Both the position numbers and the translations under genes were made by a program. This document shows positions 37,094 to 49,378 of a stretch of 64,000 nt of DNA, one piece after another. Position 1 is the stretch's first letter. Every line of letters starts with the position of its first letter. The notes below the pieces were generated by a model. That model did not search any database. It saw nothing but the letters and a program-made list of their open reading frames with translations, and was not told where the DNA came from. The DNA is from JAPSGM01 sp963777045 (GTDB taxonomy: Bacteria > Chloroflexota > Limnocylindria > QHBO01), in contig CAVZPD010000009.1 of NCBI GenBank assembly GCA_963777045.1, positions 372,001 through 436,000 of the forward strand. Direction: 5' to 3'.

Positions 37094-38947
37094 TCAGTCC
37101 CGGCCCAGATAGATCAGGCTGGCCATCATGCGGTCCAGGACTGCCTTGTTCAGGACGTAGTCGACCGCGCCTTCGCTCGAGGTGGCGGCGTCCAGGCTCG
37201 GCCCAAGGGAGGGGGCAGGCTCGAAGCTCACGCCGTAGCGGTAGCTCGGGGCGATTCGTTCGTAGCCGCCACCCTCGTATCCGATGCCGATCTGCTCACC
37301 GCGGAAACCATCGCGCCCACCGATGCTGACCGTCTCCGCCAAGTCGTAGTCCGGTGAGTTGATCACCCCAAACCCGCCATCGATGGCAGTGATCACGATG
37401 GCCACCGAATCGGGCATGTCGCGGACATTCGAGACTTCGAATGGCACCGGCGAGAACCAGCTGCAGGCCGGCAGTTCGCCGACCGTCGCATTCGTGTACC
37501 ACGACGCGGGGAACGCGATCGTGAAGTTGCCCACCGGGTTGGTGCAGGTGTCGACAGTCTCGAACAGGGCATCGGCCTGTGCGCTGTCGATGACGGTGAA
37601 GGGGCCGCCCGGGTTTGGCCGATAAGTGACCGGCGTCGGGGTCGGAATGGGGTTCACGCGGTTGATCGATACGACCACGAACTGCTGGGCGCACCAGAGC
37701 GCCGACTCCTCGGCGGTTTCGGACATGCCGGCGGGCAGATCGGTCCGACGGCAACCTGAGCTCCGCTCGTCATTGAAGTGTCCGGTAGCCTCAACCTCCT
37801 CGCCAACCGGGAACCCACCGGCAGTCGGGTCTACATGGACGGAGAGTATTGGCCCCCACGTCTCCGGCGAACCGGCCAGCAGGGCAAGATCGGGAGCATC
37901 GACGAGCCACGCCGGGTCACCCCCGAAACCAGACCCGAAGTCGGCCTCCTGTGCGGAGCCACGCAACGTCTGGTTCGTGCTCCCAAAGCAGACCAGCAGC
38001 TCGGGCGGCGTCAAGCCAGCCATCACCGACGAGAGGCCCTGGACCCGGGTATCCGGGCACTGGAGTTGCGTGGGGCGCAGCGTCGACTGGCCATCCAGCT
38101 CCAGCGGCGCCCAGGCGAAGGCCCAGCCCGACGCACCATCGGTCGACACCCAGGTCTCGACTCGTCGCCATCCATCCATGGCGGGGCGATCAGTCACATA
38201 CACGCGGACGTGCTGATCGGTGTCCGTTGCGCCGAATGCGAGCACCTCACCTACGACCTGGGAATTCAGGTCCTGGTCCGCGTACAGCGGTAGCGTCTCG
38301 ACAGCGACCTCGGCGAAGCTGTCGTAGTCGGGCGCATAGACCGATGGGGAGCTGTTCGCCGTGGGCGAGGCCGTCGCATCGAGCTCGGCGAGCATGCCGG
38401 TGACATCGACGTTGACGTAGTAGTAGGACTCGCCATCCGGCTCGTCGCCAACGTAGACGCACACCATGTGACCCGATGGCGATGCGGGTGGCGACGGTTG
38501 GGAGATCGGGCCCAACACGTCCGGGAGCTGAACTCCCTCATCGAAGACCACGGCGAAGGCCGGCTGGTCCACCTCGAGCTCCGGCGAGCGGCCCATGTTC
38601 GGGAAGTAGCGCTGGTAATCGGCTGCGACGAAGGGGAAGGCGGCGATCACCTGGTCCCCATTGCCCAGGCCGCCGCCGCAGGCCGCGAAGCGGGGATCGG
38701 ACGCGACGATCGGGAACGAGGGCGAGGCGCTCGGCCCGCCGCTCGGCGGCAGCTTCACGACGAGCGTCGCAACCACCGCCACCACTGCGACAGCCGCCAC
38801 GGTGACGACCGCCGGCAGGAACCCCGCGAACCACGAGCGGTGGACCGGCGTGGACGTGATCTCGGCCATGACGCGGTCGGACAGCCCCATCGGCGCATCC
38901 ACCCGCGAGCGCGACCGCAGGTACTCGACGATCTGCTCGTCGTTCAC
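37094..38947 (-). CDS. Single-pass membrane protein, anti-sigma-factor-like
   Basis: 617 residues. A cytoplasmic N-terminus of about 40 residues (MNDEQIVEYLRSRSRVDAPM), one membrane helix AVVTVAAVAVVAVVATLVVK, then about 550 extracellular residues rich in Ser, Thr, Pro and Gly with repeated beta-like segments (RVYVTDRPAMDGWRRVETWV, ATGHFNDERSSGCR) and no known catalytic motif. ATG 38947 overlaps the ECF sigma stop by 4 bp, so it probably holds the sigma factor and senses an outside signal. Several Cys pairs in the outer part suggest disulfides. Confidence 0.65.
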   Translation of the reverse strand: MNDEQIVEYLRSRSRVDAPMGLSDRVMAEITSTPVHRSWFAGFLPAVVTVAAVAVVAVVATLVVKLPPSGGPSASPSFPIVASDPRFAACGGGLGNGDQVIAAFPFVAADYQRYFPNMGRSPELEVDQPAFAVVFDEGVQLPDVLGPISQPSPPASPSGHMVCVYVGDEPDGESYYYVNVDVTGMLAELDATASPTANSSPSVYAPDYDSFAEVAVETLPLYADQDLNSQVVGEVLAFGATDTDQHVRVYVTDRPAMDGWRRVETWVSTDGASGWAFAWAPLELDGQSTLRPTQLQCPDTRVQGLSSVMAGLTPPELLVCFGSTNQTLRGSAQEADFGSGFGGDPAWLVDAPDLALLAGSPETWGPILSVHVDPTAGGFPVGEEVEATGHFNDERSSGCRRTDLPAGMSETAEESALWCAQQFVVVSINRVNPIPTPTPVTYRPNPGGPFTVIDSAQADALFETVDTCTNPVGNFTIAFPASWYTNATVGELPACSWFSPVPFEVSNVRDMPDSVAIVITAIDGGFGVINSPDYDLAETVSIGGRDGFRGEQIGIGYEGGGYERIAPSYRYGVSFEPAPSLGPSLDAATSSEGAVDYVLNKAVLDRMMASLIYLGRD

Positions 38948-39468
38948 GACGCCACCTCCGGTTCGGCCCGATCTTCAGGTGTCCCGACCGCGCTGCGCAG
39001 GACGCCCAGGGCCGCGTTGAGCCGCGACTTGGCCGTGCCTTCCGGCACGCCCAGCGCGTCGGCGGACTCGGCGATCGAGTAGCCAAGGCTGTAGTGGAGT
39101 GCCAGGACCGCCCGCTGGTCGGGGTTGAGGCGCTCGAAGGCCGGTTCCAGGAGGGCGCGCGCCTCGATCGGTCCACGGAAGTCGGCCGGACTGGTGGCCG
39201 ATGTCTCCGCCATCGCCATCGGCGCAGCGACCGGGCGGCGGCGCTGGCTTCGGAGCCAGTTGCGCGACCGGTTCACGCAGATCCGGCGCAGCCAGGCCGG
39301 GAACGCTTCCGGGCTTCGGAGGCGTGGCAGCTCCTGCCAGGCCCTGACGAACGTCTCCTGCGCGACGTCGGGTGCGCTCGCTTCGCCGACGATGGCCGCA
39401 GCCAGCCGATAGATGCCGGACATGTGCTGTTCCACGAGCATCTCGAACGCCTCCTGGTCGCGGGCCAT
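38944..39468 (-). CDS. ECF-type RNA polymerase sigma factor
   Basis: 174 residues from ATG 39468. Region 2: EAFEMLVEQHMSGIYRLAAA, DVAQETFVRAWQELPRLRSP (region 2.2-2.3), FPAWLRRICVNRSRNWLRSQ (2.4). Region 4: LNPDQRAVLALHYSLGYSIA then ESADALGVPEGTAKSRLNAA with its helix-turn-helix. A GAAGGGAGGG ribosome-like run lies about 30 nt upstream of this ATG, so a non-ATG start slightly upstream is possible. Cognate regulator is the overlapping downstream membrane protein. Confidence 0.9.
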   Translation of the reverse strand: MARDQEAFEMLVEQHMSGIYRLAAAIVGEASAPDVAQETFVRAWQELPRLRSPEAFPAWLRRICVNRSRNWLRSQRRRPVAAPMAMAETSATSPADFRGPIEARALLEPAFERLNPDQRAVLALHYSLGYSIAESADALGVPEGTAKSRLNAALGVLRSAVGTPEDRAEPEVAS

Positions 39469-39646
39469 GGCTCGGCGGATGGTCTCCAGCAGATTCCCTC
39501 CCTTCGGCCGCTCACTATCCAGACACCGGAATCCCGCGAACTGTTCGCCGTCATTCTTGATCGGCTTGGCTTCTCCGCGAAGGATGCCCGGGGATGCGGG
39601 CGAAGCTCTCACGAGATTCTGTGGCCGCTGTCTTTGGACAGTTCTC

Positions 39647-39672
39647 GTACCGCACGTCCGCACGTGCGGTAC
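39647..39672. promoter_or_regulatory. 11-bp inverted repeat GTACCGCACGT / ACGTGCGGTAC
   Basis: Perfect 11-bp arms (39647-39657 and 39662-39672) with a 4-bp spacer, followed by a third half-site ACGTGCGG (39671-39678). It lies about 180 bp upstream of the sigma-factor start and 140 bp upstream of the ilv leader, between divergent transcription units, so it could serve either. Operator or hairpin; function unknown. Confidence 0.5.
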
Positions 39673-39812
39673 GTGCGGCCAGCGCCGTACGAGGGAAGGC
39701 TGACAGCAGCGGAGCATCGGCCGTGACGACCGGCATCCGCATGCAGCCCTGGGCTGGTATCACCGCTGAGGCGCACACGCAGCGGCGCGCTGAGCGTGAC
39801 AGGGGGTTGGGG

Positions 39813-39831
39813 TTGACAGCGCTGTTAGGGT
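39813..39831 (+). promoter_or_regulatory. ilv operon promoter element TTGACA-N7-TAGGGT
   Basis: TTGACA (39813-39818), 7-nt spacer, TAGGGT (39826-39831). TAGGGT sits 7 nt before the leader-peptide ATG, as a -10 would for a leaderless transcript. The centre is the 10-bp palindrome ACAGCGCTGT (39816-39825). A nearly identical string occurs ahead of the metY leader. Confidence 0.55.
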
Positions 39832-39838
39832 CCCCCCA

Positions 39839-39982
39839 ATGCACCCGATGAGCGCGCGACTCGCGTCCGCATCGCCGGCGCCGGCCAACCAGGCTGCGCT
39901 CGGCGGTTTCGTCGTGGTACTCGGCATTCTCCGGCTCGTCCTCCTTATTGGATGGCGGGATAGAGGACGCCGGACGGCCTGA
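39839..39982 (+). CDS. Branched-chain amino-acid leader peptide
   Basis: 47 residues; the centre reads FVVVLGILRLVLLIGW, with 12 Val, Leu or Ile residues in 16. It starts at ATG 39839 (or 39848) directly downstream of a promoter element and ends at TGA 39982, 26 nt before an intrinsic terminator and about 115 nt before ilvB. This is the layout of ilv leader-peptide attenuators such as ilvL or ilvB leaders. No ribosome site; leaderless translation is likely. Confidence 0.87.
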   Translation: MHPMSARLASASPAPANQAALGGFVVVLGILRLVLLIGWRDRGRRTA

Positions 39983-40007
39983 CGGCCAACCGAAAGCGAA
40001 CCCGAAT

Positions 40008-40037
40008 CCCGCCAGCCAGCAAGGCCGGCGGGTTTTT
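40008..40037 (+). terminator. ilv attenuator terminator
   Basis: CCCGCCAGCC and GGCCGGCGGG form a stem with a short loop AGCAA, then TTTTT. It lies between the leader peptide and ilvB, so it must be bypassed for operon expression. Confidence 0.83.
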
Positions 40038-40098
40038 CGTTCTCCGGACCGATAACTCCCAGGACCGAAAGGGAACCCGAAAAAGTGCAGGCAACTTC

Positions 40099-41846
<1,748 letters not shown>

Positions 41847-41850
<4 letters not shown>

Positions 41851-42386
41851 CAGTGTCGGCGGACCCGCATCAGCGCCGGCACGTGGTGAGCGCCCTGGTC
41901 ATCGACCGTCCGGGGACGCTCAACCGCGTCTCCGGCCTCTTCCGGGCACGCTCGTTCAACATCGAGTCGCTCACGGTCGGGAGCACGCTGCAGCCGGGCC
42001 GATCGCGCATGACGGTCGTCATCCGCGGCGACGAGGCGCACCTGCACCAGGTGCTCGCCCAGCTGGAACGACTGATCGAGGTGATCGAGGTCACCGACCT
42101 GACCCACGCGCCGCGCGTCGAGCTGGAGCTCGCGCTGGTTGAGCTCGATGCTCCCTCCGGAGCCGATGACGATGCCGCCATCCGGGCGGTGCTCGAGGCG
42201 GCCGGCGGCGCGGTGATTTCAACCGATGACGGGGCCTGGAGGCTGCGACTGACCGCCGCGCCGGCCGACGTCGAGGAAGCCCTCTCCCTGCTGCGCCGCC
42301 ACGGGCTGCGCGGCCTCGTCCGCGCCGGAACGGTCGCCATGGCCGCCGGCGAAGCCATCACGAAGATCGGAGCAAGCACCACATGA
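41847..42386 (+). CDS. ilvN: Acetolactate synthase regulatory subunit
   Basis: About 179 residues. The ACT domain VSALVIDRPGTLNRVSGLFR, ARSFNIESLTVGSTLQPGRS binds valine; the C-terminal domain (RVELELALVELDAPSGADDD, GLRGLVRAGTVAMAAGEA) activates IlvB. TTG 41847 overlaps the ilvB stop as TTGA; GTG 41853 is an alternative. Overlaps ilvC by 4 bp. Confidence 0.92.
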
Positions 42387-43450
42387 CGAAGCTCATCTAC
42401 GACCGTGACATCGACCCGGCGGCGCTCGCCGGGCAGACGGTGGCGGTCATCGGCTACGGCAGCCAGGGCGAGGCGCACGCGCGCAACCTGGCCGATTCCG
42501 GCGTGGACGTGATCGTCGGCCTGCGCCACGATTCCGCCTCGGCCGATCGGGCCCGGGAGGCTGGCCTGCGGGTGACCGATGCCGCAGCGGCCGCCGCCGC
42601 CGCGCAGGTCGTGATGCTGCTCGTCCCCGACACGGCGGCGCCATCGGTCTATGAGGCCGAGATCGAGCCGAACCTGGCCGATGGCGACCTGCTGATGTTC
42701 GCCCACGGCTTCAACATCCACTTCGGCACCATCGACCCGCCGGGTGGCGTGGACGTGGGGATGGTGGCGCCGAAGGGCCCCGGACACCTGGTGCGGCGGC
42801 TCTACGAGCAGGGCGGCGGGGTCCCGGCCCTGTTCGCCGTCCACCGCGACGCGACCGGCACGGCCCGCGCCCGAACCCTCGCCTACGCCCGGGGGATCGG
42901 CGCGGGCCGTGCCGGCATCCTCGAAACGACGTTCGCCGAGGAGACTGAGACCGACCTGTTCGGCGAGCAGGCCGTCCTGTGCGGCGGCGTCACCTCGCTG
43001 GTGCAGGCCGGATTCGAGACGCTGGTCGATGCCGGCTACCAGCCGGAGCTCGCCTACTTCGAGACGATGCACGAGCTCAAGCTGATCGTGGACCTCATGT
43101 ACCAGGGCGGCCTGCAGTACATGCGCTACTCGATCAGCGATACCGCCGAGTACGGCGACTACGTTTCCGGCCCGCGGATCGTGGACGAGCGGATCCGCGC
43201 CGAGATGCGCCAGATCCTGTCCGAGATCCAGGACGGCAGCTTCGCCCGTCGCTGGATCGAGGAGGGGCAGCAGGGTGCGCCGGAGTTCCGCCGTCTGCGT
43301 GCCAAGAACGCGAATGCGCGGATCGAGGGCGTGGGCGCGGAGCTGCGCTCGCACATGGACTTCATCGGCCCCAAGTCGGCGCCGGAGGGCTGGGCCGATT
43401 CGGGCCACCAGAACCAGGTGCGAGCCGGGGCAGGGGAGGAGAACGCCTGA
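42383..43450 (+). CDS. ilvC: Ketol-acid reductoisomerase
   Basis: 355 residues, intact. NADP-binding VAVIGYGSQGEAHARNLADS, VGLRHDSASADRAREAGLRV (the Arg and Ser of the beta2 loop favour NADPH), GVDVGMVAPKGPGHLVRRLY, catalytic ETETDLFGEQAVLCGGVTSL and YFETMHELKLIVDLMYQGGL. Class I size. ATGA overlap with ilvN; ends 1 nt into leuA. Confidence 0.95.
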   Translation: MTKLIYDRDIDPAALAGQTVAVIGYGSQGEAHARNLADSGVDVIVGLRHDSASADRAREAGLRVTDAAAAAAAAQVVMLLVPDTAAPSVYEAEIEPNLADGDLLMFAHGFNIHFGTIDPPGGVDVGMVAPKGPGHLVRRLYEQGGGVPALFAVHRDATGTARARTLAYARGIGAGRAGILETTFAEETETDLFGEQAVLCGGVTSLVQAGFETLVDAGYQPELAYFETMHELKLIVDLMYQGGLQYMRYSISDTAEYGDYVSGPRIVDERIRAEMRQILSEIQDGSFARRWIEEGQQGAPEFRRLRAKNANARIEGVGAELRSHMDFIGPKSAPEGWADSGHQNQVRAGAGEENA

Positions 43451-45135
43451 TGCCCCCGCGATCCCGGACGGTACGCGTCTTCGACACCACCTTGCGCGAC
43501 GGGGAGCAGACGCCGGGCGCCGCGCTCACCGTCGACGAGAAGGTCCAGGTCGCCCGCCAGCTGGCACGGTTGCAGGTCGACGTCATCGAGGCCGGCTTCC
43601 CGGCCGCCTCGCCCGGCGAGGCGGAGGCGGTCCGCCGCATCGCCGAGGAGGTTGGCGCAGAAGCCGATGCGCCGGCCATCGCGGCGCTGGCGCGCTGCGT
43701 CCCGGCCGACGTGACCGCGGCGGCGCTGGCGCTGGAGCCGGCAACGCGCACGCAGCTGCACGTCTTCATCGCCACCTCCGACATCCACCTCAAGCACAAG
43801 CTGCGCGCCACGCGCGAGGAGGTGCTCACACGCATCAGCGAGTGCGTGGCGCAGGCACGGCGCATGGTCGGCGACGGCCAGGAGGTCGAGTTCAGCGCCG
43901 AGGACGCCAGCCGCACCGAGCTGCCGTTCCTGCTGGAGGCGTACGAGCGGGCGCTCGACGCGGGCGCATCGGTCATCAACGTGCCCGACACCGTCGGCTA
44001 CGCCGAGCCGGACGAGTTCGCATCGGTCGTCAAGCAGGTGGTGAAGGCCGTCGGCAAGCGCGGCATCGTGTCGGTCCACTGTCACAACGACCTGGGCCTG
44101 GCCACCGCCAACACGCTGGCCGCCGTGCGCGCCGGGGCGCGGCAGGTGGAGGTCACCGTCAACGGCCTGGGCGAGCGGGCCGGGAACGCCTCCCTGGAAG
44201 AGGTCGTCATGACGCTGCGCACCCGTCCGACGCGCTTCGGCGGGGCGACGACCAGCGTCGTCACCGAGCAGCTCACGCCGGCCAGCCGCCTGGTCAGCTA
44301 CCTGACCGGGATCGCCGTGCAGCCCAACAAGAGCGTGGTGGGCGGCAACGCCTTCGCGCACGAGTCGGGTATCCACCAGGACGGCTTTCTGAAGAACGCG
44401 CTGACCTACGAGATCATGACCCCCGAGTCGGTGGGGCTGACCGGCTCCACGCTGACGCTCGGCAAGCTCTCCGGCCGCCGCGGGTTCAACGAGCGGCTGC
44501 GGCGCCTGGGCGTGGAGCTGGAGCCGGAGGCGCTCGACACGCTCTACGCCGAGGCGATCGCCCTGGCCGACCAGAAGAAGCAGGTGACCGACGCCGACCT
44601 GCTGGCGCTCGCCGAGCAGACGACCGACCCCGTGCCGCAGCTCGTGCAGCTGGAGCACTGGGCGGCCGCCAGCCGCCAGGGCGAGTCGAGCAGTGGCAGC
44701 GTCAGTGTCTTCTTCGACGGCAAGACCTACCGGGCCTTTGCCGGCGGGAACGGGCCGGTCGACGCGCTGCTCAAGGCGGTCGACAACGCGCTGGAGCAGA
44801 TCATCGGCGGGCGGCCGACGCTGGTCGACTACCAGCTGCGGAGCGTCGGCTCCGGCGAGGACGCGCAGGGCGAGGCGATGCTGAAGATCGCGCAGCCCGG
44901 ACCGCCCGGTGACGACGGCCTGCCGCAGACGTACACCGGCCACGGCCTCTCGACGAACGTGGTCGAGGCGTCGCTGCGCGCCTACCTGGCGGCGATCAAC
45001 AAGCTCATCGCCGAGCACCCCGCGTCGGAATCGGCGCGGCAGGCAGCTGCCGAGAACACGCCGAAGCCGAACGGGAGCGGACCTGGTTCCGGTCCTGTCC
45101 CCGCCGGTTCCGCCAGCGCGAAGGCGCGCCCGTGA
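43450..45135 (+). CDS. leuA: 2-isopropylmalate synthase
   Basis: 561 residues, intact. Catalytic barrel: VFDTTLRDGEQTPGAALTVD, VSVHCHNDLGLATANTLAAV, VNGLGERAGNASLEEVVMTL, NAFAHESGIHQDGFLKNALT. The C-terminal regulatory domain FFDGKTYRAFAGGNGPVDAL, then ALEQIIGGRPTLVDYQLRSV and STNVVEASLRAYLAAINKLI binds leucine. A low-complexity Gly/Ser/Pro tail ends it. Commits to leucine. ATG 43450. Confidence 0.95.
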   Translation: MPPRSRTVRVFDTTLRDGEQTPGAALTVDEKVQVARQLARLQVDVIEAGFPAASPGEAEAVRRIAEEVGAEADAPAIAALARCVPADVTAAALALEPATRTQLHVFIATSDIHLKHKLRATREEVLTRISECVAQARRMVGDGQEVEFSAEDASRTELPFLLEAYERALDAGASVINVPDTVGYAEPDEFASVVKQVVKAVGKRGIVSVHCHNDLGLATANTLAAVRAGARQVEVTVNGLGERAGNASLEEVVMTLRTRPTRFGGATTSVVTEQLTPASRLVSYLTGIAVQPNKSVVGGNAFAHESGIHQDGFLKNALTYEIMTPESVGLTGSTLTLGKLSGRRGFNERLRRLGVELEPEALDTLYAEAIALADQKKQVTDADLLALAEQTTDPVPQLVQLEHWAAASRQGESSSGSVSVFFDGKTYRAFAGGNGPVDALLKAVDNALEQIIGGRPTLVDYQLRSVGSGEDAQGEAMLKIAQPGPPGDDGLPQTYTGHGLSTNVVEASLRAYLAAINKLIAEHPASESARQAAAENTPKPNGSGPGSGPVPAGSASAKARP

Positions 45136-46216
45136 ACCGATACCGTGTCGCCTACCTGCCCGGCGACGGGGTCGGCCCGGAGGTCCTCGCCGCCGCGCGC
45201 GGCTGCGCCGATGCCGTGGCCGCGCGCAACGGCTTCGCGATCGACTGGGACGAGCAGCCGGTGGGCGGCGCCGCCATTGACGCGACCGGCCAGCCACTCT
45301 CCGAGGAGACGCTGGCTGCCTGCGCCGGCGCCGATGCCGTGCTGCTGGGCGCCGTGGGCGGGCCGAAGTGGTCCAATCCGCGTGCGCCGGTCCGGCCCGA
45401 GCAGGCGCTCCTGCGCCTCCGGGGCGAGCTGGAGCTCTTCGCCAACCTGCGGCCGGTGACGGCGGTGGACGCGCTGGCCCACGCCTCGCCGCTGCGGGCC
45501 GAGGTGCGCCACGGGACCGACATGGTGATCGTGCGGGAGCTCACCGGCGGCCTCTACTTCGGGAAGCCGCAGGGTCCCACCGAGGACGGTGCGGTCGATA
45601 CCTGCGCCTACTCTCGCGCGGAGGTGGACCGGATCGTGCGCCTCGCCTTCCTGCTCGCGGCGCAGCGCCGCGGCAAGCTGACCAGCGTCGACAAGGCGAA
45701 CGTGCTCGCGACCGGACGCCTCTGGCGCCAGGTGGTCGACGAGGTGGCGAGCGAGTTCCCCGGCGTGAGCGTGGAGCACGCCCTGGTGGACTCGCTGGCC
45801 GCTGCGCTCATGACCCGACCGTCGGACTTCGACGTGGTCGTGACCGAGAACATGTTCGGCGATATCCTCTCCGACGAGGCGGCGGTGATCGCCGGCTCGC
45901 TGGGACTGCTCGCCTCCGCCAGCCTGGGCACGCGCATGACGGAGCACGGCCGCTTCGGCCTCTACGAGCCGATCCACGGATCGGCGCCAGACATCGCGGG
46001 CAAGGGGATCGCCAACCCGGCGGGCGCCATCGGCTCGGTGGCCATGATGCTGCGCTGGTCGTTCGACGAGACGTCGGCCGCCGATGCCATCGAGGCGGCG
46101 CTTCGCCAGGTGCTGGAGGAAGGCCCCTGGACGGCCGACCTGGGTGGCTCGGCCGGGACCGATGCGGTGACGGCCGCGGTGGTCGACCGCCTTGGCGCGC
46201 CGAGCGGGGTGCCGGC

Positions 46217-46220
<4 letters not shown>
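45132..46220 (+). CDS. leuB: 3-isopropylmalate dehydrogenase
   Basis: 362 residues, intact. YRVAYLPGDGVGPEVLAAAR, VRELTGGLYFGKPQGPTEDG, DKANVLATGRLWRQVVDEVA, VVTENMFGDILSDEAAVIAG and YEPIHGSAPDIAGKGIANPA are the family motifs with metal-binding Asp residues and the NAD selectivity region. GTG 45132 overlaps leuA. Oxidatively decarboxylates 3-isopropylmalate, and probably the methylmalate of the citramalate route. Confidence 0.95.
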
Positions 46221-47827
<1,607 letters not shown>

Positions 47828-47831
<4 letters not shown>

Positions 47832-48809
47832 CCGGGACGCTTGATCGGCCGGAGGCCGCATCGGCCCAGGCGAAGGGTGCGCAGGGAGGCGACGGGAGCC
47901 GGATCGAGGCCTGCGAGCTCGCCTACTTCAACGGCGCGCTCGTCCCCTTCGCCGATGCGAACGTCTCCATCGCGACCCACGCCCTGAACTACGGGACCGC
48001 GATCTTCGAGGGGATCCGCGCCTACCGCCAGGACGATGGCGGGATGGCGATCCTGCTCGGGCGGGAGCACTACCAGCGCTTCCTGCGCAACGGCCGGCTG
48101 CTGCGCTGCGAGGTCACCGAAACCGCGGACGAGCTGCTGGAGCTGACGCGCCAGATCCTGGAGCGCCACCCGACCGCCGAGGACGTCTACATCCGGCCGC
48201 TGCTCTACAAGTCCGCGCCGTCGATCCGCCTGCAGCTCACCGGCCTGGACGACAAGGTCGCCATCTACGCCTACCCGATGGGCGACTACGTCCCGACCGA
48301 CGGCCTGCGCGTCACCGTCTCCGCCTGGCAGCGGGTCAACGACAACGCCATCCCGGCGCGCGGCAAGGTGACCGGCTCGTACGTGAACGCCTGCCTGGCC
48401 GTGGAGGATGCGCACACCGGCGGCTTCCAGGAGGCGGTGCTGCTCACCGCGGACGGTCACGTGGCCGAGGCCTCGTCGGCCAACGTCTTCGTGGTGCGGG
48501 ACGGGGTGATCGCCACGCCGCCGCTCTCGGACGACGTGCTGCCGGGGATCACCCGCGCCGCCGTCAGTCACGCTGGCCCGCGACGCCGGCCACGCCGTCG
48601 AGGAGCGAACCCTGGACCGCACCGAGCTCTTCCTGGCCGATGAGGTCTTCTTCACCGGCACCGGCGCCCAGGTGGCGCCGGTCGCCTCCGTCGACGGTCG
48701 GACCGTTGGCGACGGCACCTCGCCGATCGCCTCCGACCTCCAGCAACGCTACTTCGCCGCCGTGCGCGGCATGGACCCGCGGTACGCCTCGTGGCTGACC
48801 CGCGTCTGA
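47828..48809 (+). CDS. ilvE: Branched-chain amino-acid aminotransferase (one frameshift)
   Basis: About 327 residues, fold-type IV PLP enzyme. LVPFADANVSIATHALNYGT, AIFEGIRAYR, GKVTGSYVNACLAVEDAHTG (the K of the catalytic region lies in this part of the family), FQEAVLLTADGHVAEASSAN, DDVLPGITRAAV; then in another frame EERTLDRTELFLADEVFFTG, TGAQVAPVASVDGRTVG. Break near 48570. Final transamination to Val, Leu and Ile. ATGA overlap with cimA. Confidence 0.92.
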
Positions 48810-48836
48810 CATCGAACACGTAGGAGCAGCCACGCC

Positions 48837-49370
48837 ATGACCACTTCCTCTTCCGCACAGACGACCGCCGTGCCGGGGCCGACCTTCAGCGTCGAGCGCT
48901 GGTCGGCAACATCGGCCTCTCATCGCGACAGCCGCGCCGACCTGGTCCTGGCCGGGGCCGGCCGCCGATGGCGCGCGCATGCCACCGGCAACGGCGCCGT
49001 CGATGCCCTGCTGCGCGCGGTCGACACCGCGCTGGCCCCCGTGCTGGGCGACGGCGTGGAGCTGCAGACCTACAACGTCCACGCAACCGGGGAGGGGCAC
49101 GACACCGCCGCGGCGGTCACCGTGAGCCTGCGCCAGCGGACCGATGAGGCCCACGCCCCCGCCTACCCCGGGCGCGGCACGCACGAGAACATCCTCGAGG
49201 CCTCGCTGATGGCCTACGTGGACGGGATCAACCGGCTGGTGGCGCACGGCGACATCGACGTCGCGGCGGCCGCTCCCGCCCCCGGCGAGACGGCGATCCC
49301 CGAGCGGGCGGACGATTCCGAGACTTCGCTGAAGCACAACGACCGCTTCATGGAGATGTTCAACCACTGA
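48837..49370 (+). CDS. Stand-alone LeuA allosteric (dimerisation) domain protein
   Basis: 177 residues with no catalytic barrel. It aligns from about residue 17 with the C-terminal leucine-binding domain of LeuA: HATGNGAVDALLRAVDTALA, LQTYNVHATGEGHDTAAAVT and GTHENILEASLMAYVDGINR match GNGPVDALLKAVDNALEQ..., LVDYQLRSV... and NVVEASLRAYLAAINKL. A polar tail follows (SLKHNDRFMEMFNH). It lies 28 nt after ilvE in the BCAA operon. I infer a regulatory subunit or leucine sensor acting on LeuA or CimA. Intact, not a pseudogene fragment: it has its own start. Confidence 0.8.
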   Translation: MTTSSSAQTTAVPGPTFSVERWSATSASHRDSRADLVLAGAGRRWRAHATGNGAVDALLRAVDTALAPVLGDGVELQTYNVHATGEGHDTAAAVTVSLRQRTDEAHAPAYPGRGTHENILEASLMAYVDGINRLVAHGDIDVAAAAPAPGETAIPERADDSETSLKHNDRFMEMFNH

Positions 49371-49378
49371 GCGGCCGG

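Noticed and set aside
39813..39831. TTGACA and TAGGGT at ilv as an ordinary -35/-10 pair
   Set aside because: Seven-nucleotide spacing is too short for sigma-70. Kept as a shared bipartite element of unknown meaning rather than called a standard promoter.
43159..45297. 712-residue minus-strand open frame opposite leuA
   Set aside because: Arg/Gly/Val-rich shadow of leuA and leuB with no motif; the plus strand has unambiguous family signatures.
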